From contig NZ_JAPHNL010000310.1 of the NCBI RefSeq assembly GCF_026274175.1, positions 27,701 through 91,700 on the forward strand: a stretch of DNA of 64,000 nucleotides. Direction: 5' to 3'. The position numbers and the translations under genes are program-made. How positions within the stretch are numbered: position 1 is the stretch's first letter; each line of letters opens with the position of its first letter. Below, piece by piece: positions 33,490-40,859 of the stretch. The stretch is from Streptomyces beihaiensis. Lineage in GTDB: Bacteria > Actinomycetota > Actinomycetes > Streptomycetales > Streptomycetaceae. The notes beneath the pieces are model-generated. The model was given only the letters and a program-made list of their open reading frames with translations, did no database searches and was not told the DNA's origin.

Positions 33490-34773
33490 ATGTCGAGCAG
33501 GGCGAGGGTGGCACGGCGGATCGCAGCGGGCGCGGCGTACGGCGGGGGCGGGATCGGGCTGCTCGGCGCGGCCGCGGTCGGCGTGCTGCTCGCCGAGGTC
33601 CAGCTGGTGCGGAGGCAGGTGGGCAATCACGGCCCCGACCCCGTACGGGTGCCCTCCGCGGACGGCCTGTTCGGCATGGCGTACGTCGATGGAGGGGCTA
33701 CGGGGCCGGGGGCCGACGCCGTCGAGCCGGTGCGGTTCGCGATGCTCGGTGACTCCACGGCGGCCGGGCAGGGCGTGCACCGGGCTCGGCAGACCCCGGG
33801 CGCGCTGCTCGCCTCGGGGCTCGCGGCGGTCGCCGAGCGGCCGGTGGAGCTGCGCAACGTCGCGCTGCCGGGCGCGCAGTCGGACGACCTCGACCGGCAG
33901 GTGGCGCTGATCCTGAGCGACCCGCTGTGGCTGCCGGACGTGTGCGTGATCATGGTCGGCGCCAATGACGTCACGCACCGGATTCCGGCGACGAAGTCGG
34001 TGCGGCATCTGTCGGCGGCGGTGCGGCGGTTGCGTACGGCGGGCGCGGAGGTGGTGGTCGGCACCTGCCCGGATCTCGGCTCGGTGGAGCCGGTGCAGCA
34101 GCCGTTGCGCTGGCTGGCCCGGCGTGCGTCGCGGCAGCTGGCGGCCGCGCAGACCATCGGGGCGGTCGAGCAGGGCGGGCGGACGGTGTCGCTCGGTGAT
34201 CTGCTGGGCCCGGAGTTCTCGGCCAACCCGCGTGAGCTGTTCGGGCCGGACAACTTCCACCCGTCGGCGGAGGGGTACGCCACGGCCGCGATGGCGGTGC
34301 TGCCCACGTTGTGCGCGGCGCTCGGCGTGTGGCCGGAGGAGGAGCGTCCCGACGTGTCGCGGGCGGAGGGGTTCTGGCCGGTGGCCCATGCGGCCGCGCA
34401 GGCCGCCGAGGAGGGCGGCACCGAGGTGACCGCCGCGATGCCGACCGGGCCCCGGGGTCCGTGGGCGTTGCTGAAGCGGCGCCGTCGGCGGCGGGTGCCC
34501 ACCCAGGATCCGGTGCCGACGGCTCCCGCGGAGGCGGGGCCCACGGAGGCGGGGCCCGCGGAGGCAGGGCCCACGGAGGCGGGGCCCGCGGAGGCAGGGC
34601 CCACGGAGGCAGGGCCCGCGGAGCACGGGGTGGCCGGGACGGTCGGGGAGGCCAAACCGGTCGAGGAGGCCGAGTCCGTCAAGGACAAGGCCAAGGCCAG
34701 GGCCAGGGCCAGGGCCGTCGAGTCGGAGCGCCTGGCGTCGGGGGCCGAGCGCCAGCACACCGGGGAGCGCTGA
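33490..34773 (+). CDS. SGNH/GDSL hydrolase, membrane-anchored, with repeat tail
   Basis: A 427-residue serine esterase or lipase-type hydrolase. An N-terminal membrane helix (about 13-36) anchors it. The hydrolase domain (about 75-290) has block I MLGDSTAAG (nucleophile Ser), Gly/Asn oxyanion blocks ALPGAQSDDL and VGANDVT, and block V DNFHPSAEGY (catalytic Asp and His). The C-terminal third is disordered: a basic stretch (KRRRRRRVP), a repeated GPTEAGPAEA unit, then a Lys/Ala/Glu-rich tail. The ATG at 33490 follows AGGTGG. Substrate unknown. Confidence 0.87.
   Translation: MSSRARVARRIAAGAAYGGGGIGLLGAAAVGVLLAEVQLVRRQVGNHGPDPVRVPSADGLFGMAYVDGGATGPGADAVEPVRFAMLGDSTAAGQGVHRARQTPGALLASGLAAVAERPVELRNVALPGAQSDDLDRQVALILSDPLWLPDVCVIMVGANDVTHRIPATKSVRHLSAAVRRLRTAGAEVVVGTCPDLGSVEPVQQPLRWLARRASRQLAAAQTIGAVEQGGRTVSLGDLLGPEFSANPRELFGPDNFHPSAEGYATAAMAVLPTLCAALGVWPEEERPDVSRAEGFWPVAHAAAQAAEEGGTEVTAAMPTGPRGPWALLKRRRRRRVPTQDPVPTAPAEAGPTEAGPAEAGPTEAGPAEAGPTEAGPAEHGVAGTVGEAKPVEEAESVKDKAKARARARAVESERLASGAERQHTGER
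34531..34620. repeat. 30-bp coding repeat, three copies
   Basis: Three nearly identical 30-bp units (34531, 34561, 34591), each made of two similar 15-bp halves, encode the decapeptide repeat GPTEAGPAEA in the SGNH hydrolase tail. Being in frame, copy number changes would be tolerated. Confidence 0.92.
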
Positions 34774-34919
34774 GGCAACGGCGGGGCACCGAGGACTGAG
34801 CAAGCGCTTAGAAAAATGCGGTCGGGGTCACACACTCGGGCCGATGACCTGAGCGGTACGTACGGGTAACTTCCCAGAGGGTCTGCCCGAATCCGCCTTC
34901 CAACCCCTCTGGAGCCGTG

Positions 34920-36140
34920 ATGCCCGAAGCAGTGATCGTCTCGACCGCCCGCTCCCCCATCGGCCGCGCCGGCAAGGGCTCCCTCAAGGAGCTGCGCCCG
35001 GACGACCTGACCGCCACGATCATCCAGGCCGCGCTCGCCAAGGTCCCCGAGCTCGACCCCAAGGACATCGACGACCTGATGCTGGGCTGTGGCCTGCCCG
35101 GCGGCGAACAGGGGCACAACCTCGGCCGTATCGTCGCCGTGCAGATGGGCATGGACCACCTGCCCGGCTGCACGATCACCCGCTACTGCTCGTCCTCCCT
35201 TCAGACCTCCCGTATGGCTCTGCACGCCATCAAGGCCGGTGAGGGCGACGTGTTCATCTCGGCAGGCGTCGAGACGGTCTCCCGCTTCGGCAAGGGCAGC
35301 TCCGACGGCCTGCCGGACACGCACAACCCGCTCTTCGCCGAGGCCGAGGCCCGCACCGCGGCGGTCGCCGAGTCGACCGGCTCCACCTGGCACGACCCGC
35401 GCGAGGACGGCCTGATCCCGGACGCCTACATCGCGATGGGCCAGACCGCCGAGAACCTGGCCCGCGCCAAGGGCATCACCCGCCAGGACATGGACGAGTT
35501 CGGCGTCCGCTCGCAGAACCTGGCCGAGCAGGCCATCAAGAACGGTTTCTGGGAGCGCGAGATCACCCCGGTCACCACCCCCGACGGCACGGTCGTCTCG
35601 AAGGACGACGGTCCGCGCGCGGGCGTCACCATGGAGGGCGTCGCGGGCCTCAAGCCCGTCTTCCGCCCCGACGGCCTGGTCACGGCGGGCAACTGCTGCC
35701 CGCTCAACGACGGCGCCGCGGCCGTCGTCATCATGTCCGACACCAAGGCCCGTGAGCTGGGCCTGACCCCGCTCGCCCGGATCGTCTCCACCGGCGTCTC
35801 GGCCCTGTCCCCCGAGATCATGGGCCTCGGCCCGGTCGAGGCCAGCAAGCAGGCGCTGGGCCGCGCCGGTCTCACCATCGACGACATCGACCTGGTCGAG
35901 ATCAACGAGGCATTCGCCGCCCAGGTGATCCCCTCATACCGGGACCTCGGCGTCGACATCGACAAGCTGAACGTGAACGGCGGTGCCATCGCCGTCGGCC
36001 ACCCCTTCGGCATGACCGGCGCCCGTATCACCGGCACGCTGATCAACTCGCTCCAGTTCCACGACAAGCAGTTCGGCCTGGAGACCATGTGCGTCGGCGG
36101 CGGCCAGGGCATGGCCATGGTCATCGAGCGCCTGAGCTGA
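34920..36140 (+). CDS. Acetyl-CoA C-acyltransferase (thiolase)
   Basis: A 406-residue thiolase, condensing or cleaving acyl-CoA and acetyl-CoA, probably in fatty acid beta-oxidation. The acyl-accepting Cys90 lies in ITRYCSSSLQT. The catalytic His is in NGGAIAVGHPFGMTGAR and the second Cys in ETMCVGGGQGMAMVIERL. It starts PEAVIVSTARSPIGRAGKG like FadA-type thiolases. The ATG at 34920 is preferred over GTG 34917 because GGAG then has 5-nt spacing. No fadB-like gene is adjacent. Degradative versus biosynthetic use cannot be settled here. Confidence 0.92.
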   Translation: MPEAVIVSTARSPIGRAGKGSLKELRPDDLTATIIQAALAKVPELDPKDIDDLMLGCGLPGGEQGHNLGRIVAVQMGMDHLPGCTITRYCSSSLQTSRMALHAIKAGEGDVFISAGVETVSRFGKGSSDGLPDTHNPLFAEAEARTAAVAESTGSTWHDPREDGLIPDAYIAMGQTAENLARAKGITRQDMDEFGVRSQNLAEQAIKNGFWEREITPVTTPDGTVVSKDDGPRAGVTMEGVAGLKPVFRPDGLVTAGNCCPLNDGAAAVVIMSDTKARELGLTPLARIVSTGVSALSPEIMGLGPVEASKQALGRAGLTIDDIDLVEINEAFAAQVIPSYRDLGVDIDKLNVNGGAIAVGHPFGMTGARITGTLINSLQFHDKQFGLETMCVGGGQGMAMVIERLS

Positions 36141-36146
36141 CCCGAT

Positions 36147-36230
36147 CCGGTCCGGCTCGGGCTCGGCCCCGTCCGGACCGGCACGGTCCTGTCGGGACCG
36201 GACGGGACCGGACGGGACCGGACGGGACCG
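36147..36230. terminator. Hairpin and 10-bp tandem repeat after the thiolase
   Basis: A perfect 9-bp stem (CCGGTCCGG at 36147-36155, CCGGACCGG at 36173-36181) is followed by four copies of a 10-bp unit GGGACCGGAC (36191-36230). The repeat can pair with the stem arms, so the whole stretch is highly structured. The remaining gap to 36470 is gene-free. Confidence 0.7.
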
Positions 36231-36470
36231 GGTCTTCCCGGACCGTCTATGCGACTGTGACCCAATCTCCCCCAGGATGTGACATGCGTCTCGGGGGAGA
36301 GGGGTTCCAGCAGGTCATTGCAGGTCAGCCCGGTACCCAGGCCATGACGGGGCTAAACACCCGACCAAAAGACCTGTCCGTTTCGTGACGTAATGCACTG
36401 ACAGGTGGTTCTACGAAGCCGCAAGCTGATGTAGGAAGTCGGGGGTCGACTTGAAACCGGGAGTACGTCA

Positions 36471-37337
36471 GTGAGCGCCATGCCCGTCGCCATCAGTGTC
36501 CTGCTGCTCGCCACGACCGCCGCCACGGCCGTCGGCGCCACCACTCTGCACACCGTGCGCGGCCTGCGCCGGCAGGTCTCCGACCTCCGCGACGAGGTGG
36601 CCCGCAGCCGTGCCGCCGCCGCGCACACCGCCGTGCCCGCGGCGCGCACCACCAGTGAGCCCGACACCGACGCCATACGTACCGCCGTCGCCGACGCCCT
36701 CGCCGAGGAGCGGGAGCGGGAGCTGGCGGAGGCCCGCGCGTTCTGGGCCGCCCAGGAGGCGCGGGACGCCTCCGAGCTGCCGCCGTTCCTCGGTGGCGGC
36801 GCGGGCGGCGGCCCCGGCGACGACCTCTTCCTGCCCCGGCAGGCCGACTTCGCGGGCCTCGAACCGTTCGCGGGCCTCGAACCGGTGAGCGAGCCCGCCC
36901 TTGAGCACGAGGACGGCCTCATGGCGGGCTCGGCGTCCTTGGAGGACAGCCTCGGCGGCGACTCCCCCGAGCTGGCCGCCGCGCGCCGCCGCCACCCCTC
37001 GCACCCCGACTTCGTCCCGGTCCAGTCGCCCGTCTCGGGTGACCACGAGCGGACGGTGGCGTGCCTCGAGGAGCTCGCGCAGTCCCGTACGGCCCTGTCC
37101 GACGTCCGCCCCGGCCCCCTCGGCACGCTCGACGTCTACGTCTTCGCCGACGGCACCACGCTGTGCATGACCCCGGGGCACCGTGAGACCGCGGAACAGC
37201 TCGCGGAGGCGCTGCGCGCGGGCGACACCCCGGTCCTCCTCGGCGGTTCGGGGGTCTCGGGCGCCTATGCCCTGACCTTCGAGTGCGGCGAGAACAGCGT
37301 CTACATCCTGGCGGACCGGGTCATAGCGTCGGCGTGA
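36471..37337 (+). CDS. Membrane-anchored hypothetical protein
   Basis: A 288-residue protein with an N-terminal membrane helix (about 3-24) and a charged coiled coil (about 30-50, TVRGLRRQVSDLRDEVARSR, and 85-100). A long acidic low-complexity stretch with a repeated FAGLEP unit leads into a C-terminal domain of about 95 residues (DHERTVACLEELAQSRTALSDVRPGPLGTLDVYVFADGTTLCMTPGH to NSVYILADRVIAS). I do not recognise the domain. The GTG at 36471 follows GGGAG; an ATG at 36480 is the alternative. It is monocistronic by position. Confidence 0.7.
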   Translation: MSAMPVAISVLLLATTAATAVGATTLHTVRGLRRQVSDLRDEVARSRAAAAHTAVPAARTTSEPDTDAIRTAVADALAEERERELAEARAFWAAQEARDASELPPFLGGGAGGGPGDDLFLPRQADFAGLEPFAGLEPVSEPALEHEDGLMAGSASLEDSLGGDSPELAAARRRHPSHPDFVPVQSPVSGDHERTVACLEELAQSRTALSDVRPGPLGTLDVYVFADGTTLCMTPGHRETAEQLAEALRAGDTPVLLGGSGVSGAYALTFECGENSVYILADRVIASA

Positions 37338-37430
37338 CGGGAGCCGCGGCTCCTCTTGCCGCTCCCTGCGGCTCCTCCGGGCCCCCGCGTGGCACCCGTG
37401 ACACCTGTGGCGCCTTGCGGGGCCTCCGCG

Positions 37431-37475
37431 GCCTGCGCGGCCTGCGCGGCCTGCGCGGCCTGCGCGGCCTGCGCG
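37431..37475. repeat. 9-bp tandem repeat, five copies
   Basis: Five perfect copies of GCCTGCGCG in the 215-bp gap between two convergent genes. No gene lies here. Confidence 0.93.
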
Positions 37476-37552
37476 CCGAGCGTCGGCTCCCAGTCGCGCG
37501 GCGGCCGTCCTCACCCGACTGCCGGAGTCGGGCCCAGGACCTTCGGACAGCG

Positions 37553-37864
37553 TCAGACCCCGGCCCGCTTCATCGCCGCCTCGACCGCCTCCACGGCCTT
37601 GGCCACCTCGCCCGGTTCCCGCAACACGATCGCCAGGTCCCGCGCGGCGACCGTGATCTGGTCCGCCGCGGCGAACATCCCGGCGTCCGGCATCTCCCGT
37701 ACGGCCCGGCCCGGCTCCTCCACGCGTTGGGCCCATGCCGAAAGCTCCCTGGCCAGGGCCAATGCCTCGGCCGCGCCACCCCGCTGCAGCCGACTCTGCG
37801 GGGCGGCCCGCAGCCGGTCCGCGAACTGATCCACCACGGTCGTCAAAGGCGTCGTATCCACCAC
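37553..37864 (-). CDS. Small conserved hypothetical protein
   Basis: A 103-residue, all-helical soluble protein (VDTTPLTTVVDQFADRLRAAPQSRL, then ALALARELSAWAQRVEEPGRAVREMPDAGMFAAADQITVAARDLAIVL). No signal peptide, metal motif or membrane helix. From memory a similar protein is common at this place in Streptomyces. Function unknown. Two adjacent GTG codons could start it (37864 or 37861). Divergent from the DUF4287 gene. Confidence 0.65.
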   Translation of the reverse strand: MVDTTPLTTVVDQFADRLRAAPQSRLQRGGAAEALALARELSAWAQRVEEPGRAVREMPDAGMFAAADQITVAARDLAIVLREPGEVAKAVEAVEAAMKRAGV

Positions 37865-37952
37865 GCGGCGACTCTAGCTGTTTACAAGCCCTTGGCGCTC
37901 AGGCACGGTGGCGGTAAAGGACCGGCTACATGGAAGCGTTCCGGAGGCGCCG

Positions 37953-38183
37953 ATGTCCCTAGTCTTCTCCGAGGAGACCCACCGCAACCTGATCTCCCGT
38001 ATCCCCCACTGCACCGGCCGCGAGGTCTCCGACTGGCTGCGCGCCGTCGAGGAGGGCCCTGCCTTCCTTCGCTTCGACGACAAGGTCAGCTGGCTGCGCA
38101 CCGAGCACAACCTTCCGTACGGCTACGCCAAGGCGATCATCCACGAGTACGACCTGAGGCGCGCCGCCCGCCGTTTCGGCTAG
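37953..38183 (+). CDS. DUF4287 family protein
   Basis: A 76-residue protein matching the DUF4287-type pattern: FSEETHRNLISRIPHCTGREVSDWLRAVEEGPAFLRFDDKVSWLRTEHNLPYGYAKAIIHEYDLRRAARR. It is helical, with a central LRFDDKVSWLRTEHNLPYGYAKAI segment typical of the family. The role is unknown. The ATG at 37953 follows GGAGG; an in-frame upstream ATG would add 15 residues without a ribosome binding site. A strong hairpin follows. Confidence 0.82.
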   Translation: MSLVFSEETHRNLISRIPHCTGREVSDWLRAVEEGPAFLRFDDKVSWLRTEHNLPYGYAKAIIHEYDLRRAARRFG

Positions 38184-38220
38184 CGCGGAAGGCCGCACCT
38201 CTCCCCCCCCGACAGCAAAA

Positions 38221-38250
38221 GGGCCCGCGCACCCGAAGGTGCGCGGGCCC
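38221..38250. terminator. Bidirectional rho-independent terminator
   Basis: A perfect 13-bp stem with a CGAA tetraloop. On the minus strand it is followed by TTTTGCTGTC, which suits termination of the BI-1 gene; on the plus strand it ends the DUF4287 gene. Short GACC/GATC repeats fill the next 100 bp (38280-38360). Confidence 0.92.
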
Positions 38251-38369
38251 ACGACCGCCGGAAGCAGTCGAAGCGACAGTCCGACCAGGTCAGATCTCAT
38301 CCGATCTGGCCGGACCTGATCTGATCCGACCAAGACAAGGACTGGTCAGGTCAGGGCACGTCCTGGCCG

Positions 38370-39272
38370 TCAGTCGTTGCCCTGCAGGATGGCGATCAGC
38401 CGCAGGAACTCCATGTAGATCCAGACCAGCGTCATGGTGAGGCCGAACGCGGCGAGCCATGCCTCCTCGCGCGGAGCGCCGTACGCGATGCCGTCCTCGA
38501 CCATCTTGAAGTCCAGGGCGAGGAAGGCCGCGCCGAGCAGGATGCCGATGATGCCGAACATGATGCCGAGGCCGCCGCTGCGGAAGCCGAGGCCGTCACC
38601 GCCGCCGAAGACCGCGAACAGCATGTTCACGGCCATCAGCAGCACGAAGCCGAGCGCGGCGGCCATCACGAAGCCGTAGAAGCGCCGGTTGACGCGGATC
38701 CAGCCCGCCTTGTACGCCACGAGGACCGCCACGAACACGGCCATCGTGCCGAGCACGGCCTGCATGGCGGCGCCGCTGGCGATGCGGTTGTCGACGACGC
38801 TGGAGACGACACCGAGGAAGACGCCCTCCAGGGCGGCGTACGCCAGGATGAGCGGCGGGGACGCCTTGCGCTTGAACGCCTGGACGAAGCCGAGCACCAT
38901 CGCGATGAGACCGGCACCGGCGGCGATGCCGTACGACTTCTGGATGTGGGCGTCGTCGACCGGCAGCAGCGCCCACGCGAGCGCCGCGGTGACGACCAGC
39001 ACACCGAGCGTGGTGGCGGTGCGCATGACGACGTCGTCCATCGTCATGCGGCCGGTGGTGGCGGGCGCCTGGGGAGCGCCGTACTGCGCGTCCTGCTGGG
39101 CGTAGGGGTTCTGCGCGTACGGGTTGCCGGCGGGGGCCTGCGCGTAGGGGTTGCCCTGCGGCACCGTGCCGACAGCGGGGCCCCCGGCCTGCGGCCGCTG
39201 CGCGTCGAACCGCGCGTAGCCGTTGTCGCGGCTGAATCCCCGTCGCGAGAAGACCGGGTTGCTGCTCCTCAT
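38370..39272 (-). CDS. Bax inhibitor-1/YccA family membrane protein
   Basis: A 300-residue protein. The first 75 residues are a disordered Gln/Tyr/Pro-rich tail with repeated NPYAQ units. Seven transmembrane helices of the BI-1/TMBIM fold follow, a family that includes a pH-sensitive calcium leak channel (YetJ) in Bacillus. The C-terminal FGLTMTLVWIYMEFLRLIAILQGND is typical of actinobacterial members. The ATG at 39272 has GGAGGAG. The transport role here is by family only. Confidence 0.9.
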   Translation of the reverse strand: MRSSNPVFSRRGFSRDNGYARFDAQRPQAGGPAVGTVPQGNPYAQAPAGNPYAQNPYAQQDAQYGAPQAPATTGRMTMDDVVMRTATTLGVLVVTAALAWALLPVDDAHIQKSYGIAAGAGLIAMVLGFVQAFKRKASPPLILAYAALEGVFLGVVSSVVDNRIASGAAMQAVLGTMAVFVAVLVAYKAGWIRVNRRFYGFVMAAALGFVLLMAVNMLFAVFGGGDGLGFRSGGLGIMFGIIGILLGAAFLALDFKMVEDGIAYGAPREEAWLAAFGLTMTLVWIYMEFLRLIAILQGND

Positions 39273-39493
39273 CCTTCACTCCTCCATGGCCACCTGGTAT
39301 GGCCTTCCCACAAGAGTAATGGGCTGGCAAAGATCCGAGCCTAGTGCTCAGGGAGGATCTTTCCCACCCTGCTACAGGGAACGTACGCCGACACCCGGGT
39401 GTTCCGGCAGCCACGGGTTCGCGCGAGTTCGCGCGAACTCGCGCGGGTTCGCCCGCAGACCGCGCGGGCGGTAACACGAGAGCGATGGAGAGG

Positions 39494-39576
39494 TGCCCGG
39501 AACCGGACTTGAACCGGTACGCCCCAGAGGGGCAGCGAGGTTTAAGCTCGCCGTGTCTGCATTCCACCATCCGGGC
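39494..39576 (-). tRNA. bldA: tRNA-Leu (anticodon UAA), bldA
   Basis: An 83-nt gene folds as a class II tRNA. The acceptor stem is GCCCGGA/TCCGGGC, the anticodon arm CGAG-CTTAAAC-CTCG gives anticodon TAA (39542-39544), a long variable arm (TGCCCCTCTGGGGCG) follows, and the T arm is CCGG-TTCAAGT-CCGG. The 3' CCA is not encoded. The sequence matches my memory of bldA, the only Streptomyces tRNA that reads UUA and the switch for antibiotic production and aerial growth genes. I found no in-frame TTA codon by eye in the protein genes of this window. Confidence 0.96.
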
Positions 39577-39950
39577 AGGCTGGGCGGGGTCCGCGCCGAC
39601 CGTCCGAGCCTATCCGGCGGCATCCCTCGATCAGCGGAACGCCGACCCCATGTTGTCTTATTTTATTGACGTCTGAGGGCGCATCAGCCCATGCCAGGGG
39701 CCGTCCGCACTTGCCTGGGGCCCTTCCGTGCGGCGCATCCCGTTGATGCGGATTGACGGAATTTCACCTCATGCGGTCGCGTGTGCCCCGCGGTGCTCAG
39801 GGTCCGGTGTCATTCCCAGGTATGACACAGCCTCTCCCGATGCGACCGAAGTCGCCCCCCGGAACGGGAGCTGCGGCTGACTTCGGGCCGGTGTGTCGCC
39901 GAGACGATGAAACGGTCCTCGACACCGTCATCCCGACAGGAGCACCCAGC

Positions 39951-40721
39951 GTGACCACCACCCCCTTCGCGGGCCCGACCACCACGGCCGCCGCCCGCGC
40001 CACGGATCTCACCAAGGTCTACGGAGAGGGCGAGACACGGGTCGTCGCTCTCGACGGGGTCTGTGTCGACTTCCGGCAGGCCCAGTTCACCGCGATCATG
40101 GGGCCGTCGGGCTCCGGCAAGTCGACGCTGATGCACTGCGTGGCGGGCCTGGACACGTTCTCGTCCGGATCGGTGCGGATCGGCGACACCGAGCTGGGCT
40201 CGCTCAAGGACAAGCAGCTCACCAAGCTCCGCCGGGACAAGATCGGCTTCATCTTCCAGGCGTTCAACCTGCTGCCGACGCTGACCGCCCTGGAGAACAT
40301 CACGCTCCCCATGGACATCGCGGGCCGTAAGCCCGACCAGCAGTGGCTGGAGAACGTCATCCGCATGGTGGGCCTGTCCGACCGGCTCGGCCACCGCCCC
40401 TCCCAGCTCTCCGGAGGCCAGCAGCAGCGCGTCGCCGTGGCCCGCGCGCTCGCCTCCAAGCCGGAGATCATCTTCGGCGACGAGCCCACCGGAAATCTCG
40501 ACTCGCGCTCCGGCGCGGAGGTCCTCGGCTTCCTGCGCAACTCCGTGCGCGAGCTCGGCCAGACCGTGGTGATGGTGACGCACGACCCGGTGGCGGCGGC
40601 GTACGCGGACCGGGTCGTCTTCCTCGCGGACGGCCGCATCGTCGACGAGACGTACGAGCCGACGGCCGACGCGGTCCTGGACCGTATGAAGCGCTTCGAC
40701 GCCAAGGGCCGGACCAGTTGA
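39951..40721 (+). CDS. ABC transporter ATP-binding protein (MacB/LolD type)
   Basis: A 256-residue ATPase pairing with the FtsX-like permease downstream. Walker A is GPSGSGKST, followed by the Q loop IFQAFNLLP, the signature LSGGQQQR, Walker B EIIFGDEPTGNLD and the switch His in VTHD. The GTG at 39951 has AGGAG at 8-nt spacing. Upstream in-frame starts back to 39753 lack one and would add 66 unusual residues. The type-VII MacB-like exporters of this kind move peptides, lipids or envelope proteins rather than import nutrients. The gap to the permease is 138 bp. Confidence 0.93.
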   Translation: MTTTPFAGPTTTAAARATDLTKVYGEGETRVVALDGVCVDFRQAQFTAIMGPSGSGKSTLMHCVAGLDTFSSGSVRIGDTELGSLKDKQLTKLRRDKIGFIFQAFNLLPTLTALENITLPMDIAGRKPDQQWLENVIRMVGLSDRLGHRPSQLSGGQQQRVAVARALASKPEIIFGDEPTGNLDSRSGAEVLGFLRNSVRELGQTVVMVTHDPVAAAYADRVVFLADGRIVDETYEPTADAVLDRMKRFDAKGRTS

Positions 40722-40859
40722 GTGCCGACCGGCCGAGTACGGACCAGTCGAGTACGGACCAGCCGCGGCACGCACTCCCGCCCTCGCCCATGAATCTTCC
40801 GCCCTACGGCGCCCACGCCACGGGGCTCCGCCCCGGACCCCAGGACTGAGCAGAAACCC

